Shown in pieces: positions 63,045 through 64,000 of a DNA stretch of 64,000 bases; within the stretch, counting starts at the first letter, position 1; every line of letters starts with the position of its first letter. This stretch comes from Silurus meridionalis (lineage: Eukaryota > Chordata > Actinopteri > Siluriformes > Siluridae), in the NCBI RefSeq assembly GCF_014805685.1, contig NC_060890.1:15898500-15962499 (forward strand), given 5' to 3'. The notes below the pieces were generated by a model that was not told the origin of the DNA, ran no database searches, and saw only the letters and a list, made by a program, of their open reading frames with translations. A program made the position numbers and the translations under genes.

Positions 63045-63175
63045 CCTGCAAGAGTCCTATCCAGGGGGCTATTCACATCTACTGCCCAGTGTTCCCAGGA
63101 CAGGCTCCGGTTCCACAGTGACCCTGACAAAGGACAAATCGCTTACAGAAGATGAAGGACTAAAATATATGTATA
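63045..63175 (+). repeat. LINE 3' end (CCCAGTGTTCCCAGGACAGG block)
   Basis: GCCCAGTGTTCCCAGGACAG, GCTCCGGTTCCACAGTGACC and CTGACAAAGGACAAATCGCT match in order the 3' terminus of another widespread fish LINE, usually ending in ATGGATGG units. The tail is lost here. 62240-63040 shows no gene. Confidence 0.6.
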
Positions 63176-63281
63176 TGGTCTGAGTGACCTTTTCAGTGCT
63201 TTCTGTTCCTCTCTACTCTAAAATACCTGATTCAGCGAGTGCAGGTCTTGATAATCAGGCCTTGTAAACGATATATTACTG

Positions 63282-63284
<3 letters not shown>

Positions 63285-63349
<65 letters not shown>
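63285..63349. repeat. (GT)27(GA)n microsatellite
   Basis: A GT run followed by a short GA run. Confidence 0.95.
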
Positions 63350-63890
63350 TCACAGGCTGCTGCTTTAACCCACAGAACACAACACTGTACTGAAATCTCA
63401 ACGGGCTCTCACATTTTGATTAGAGATTTAGATGCCAGCATGTGTTTATAAAGTGATTGCATATTTCATGTGTGACCTCTTGCTCCATTTAAAACATAAT
63501 CTCTAATTGGAATCAATAGACATATTTGATTTTCAGGTTTATTGTAAATCAGAAATTAGATATATTTGAAAATATATAAATTTTTTAATTAAAAAATATA
63601 GTTAGTCCCAATATTGTGTATGTATGTTATGTTGATGGTGATACCAATTATTTTTTATTTTTTTATTATGCAAATGTCAATATTTACCTCGTGTGAGAGT
63701 GAAAACACATGTATTTTTGGTTGAAGTTTAATTTATTCTTAACAAAAGTCAACTGAGAGAAGAATTGGAAGCAAAAAAAAAACATACATTCTAATTTAAA
63801 ATTACCACTAAGTAAATGGTTAAAAGACTGAACCATGGAAATTAGATTTTAGAAGAAACATGTCTGGAAAAATGTTAAATGTACTTGAAA

Positions 63891-63891
<1 letters not shown>

Positions 63892-63928
<37 letters not shown>

Positions 63929-63943
63929 TTCTCTCTTTCTCTA
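63892..63943. repeat. (CT)n / (CTTT)n microsatellite
   Basis: A CT run grading into CTTT/CTCT. 63350-63890 is AT-rich with no gene recognised. Confidence 0.9.
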
Positions 63944-64000
63944 CCACACCTAAGACGTTGGAGGTTTTCTCCAAAACCAGCTTTGATATACGGAATTATA

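Overview
The window looks like vertebrate, almost certainly teleost fish, nuclear DNA. It is AT-rich and gene-poor, with many long (CA)n, (TA)n, (GA)n and (GATA)n arrays, a dense layer of decayed Tc1/mariner and hAT DNA transposons, and fish-type LINE tails and tRNA-derived SINEs. A siluriform (catfish-like) source is my guess from the repeat mix only. I see no bacterial genes, operons, CRISPR arrays, rRNA or tRNA genes, and no viral genes.

There is one recognisable protein-coding gene, on the minus strand: the zinc finger gene znf438. Two coding exons are clear: a large exon at 18027-19644 and a terminal exon at 17242-17797, joined in frame across a 229 bp intron with consensus GT/AG sites. 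The large exon starts in mid-codon, so the start ATG must lie in an upstream exon at higher coordinates. I propose a 40-nt exon at 62196-62235 (ATG at 62232-62230) whose donor phase fits exactly. The model then has 736 codons plus stop and a first coding intron of about 42.5 kb. The protein has a basic, Ser/Pro-rich N-terminal part with motif blocks shared with human ZNF438, three C2H2 fingers in exon 2 and three in exon 3.

Layout. 1-16.7 kb is the 3' flank, with LINE tails, a Tc1-like element interrupted by a retroelement tail, the (GATA)n and (CT)n(TA)n arrays, a complete hAT element with a perfect 8-bp target duplication (13360-14387), and a Tc1-like element. 16.8-19.6 kb holds the gene body. 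19.6-62.2 kb is probably the giant first intron. It carries at least ten Tc1-like copies in five or more subfamilies (several internally deleted; one at 33034-34570 keeps both ends and a broken transposase), two further hAT elements with 8-bp duplications, SINEs, LINE debris, and several high-complexity blocks (35.6-37.6, 40.0-40.4, 43.2-43.9, 59.7-60.0 kb) that look like candidate conserved non-coding elements. 61-64 kb has a CCAAT/GC-box cluster, a purine-rich GGACA minisatellite, a hairpin and the candidate first coding exon.

In mammals ZNF438 lies beside ZEB1, with its 5' side facing ZEB1. If synteny holds, the candidate regulatory blocks in the big intron could serve zeb1 as well as znf438. 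That is inference. I found no convincing undescribed biological system. The most useful results are the proposed first exon, the candidate conserved elements and the resolved transposon boundaries.
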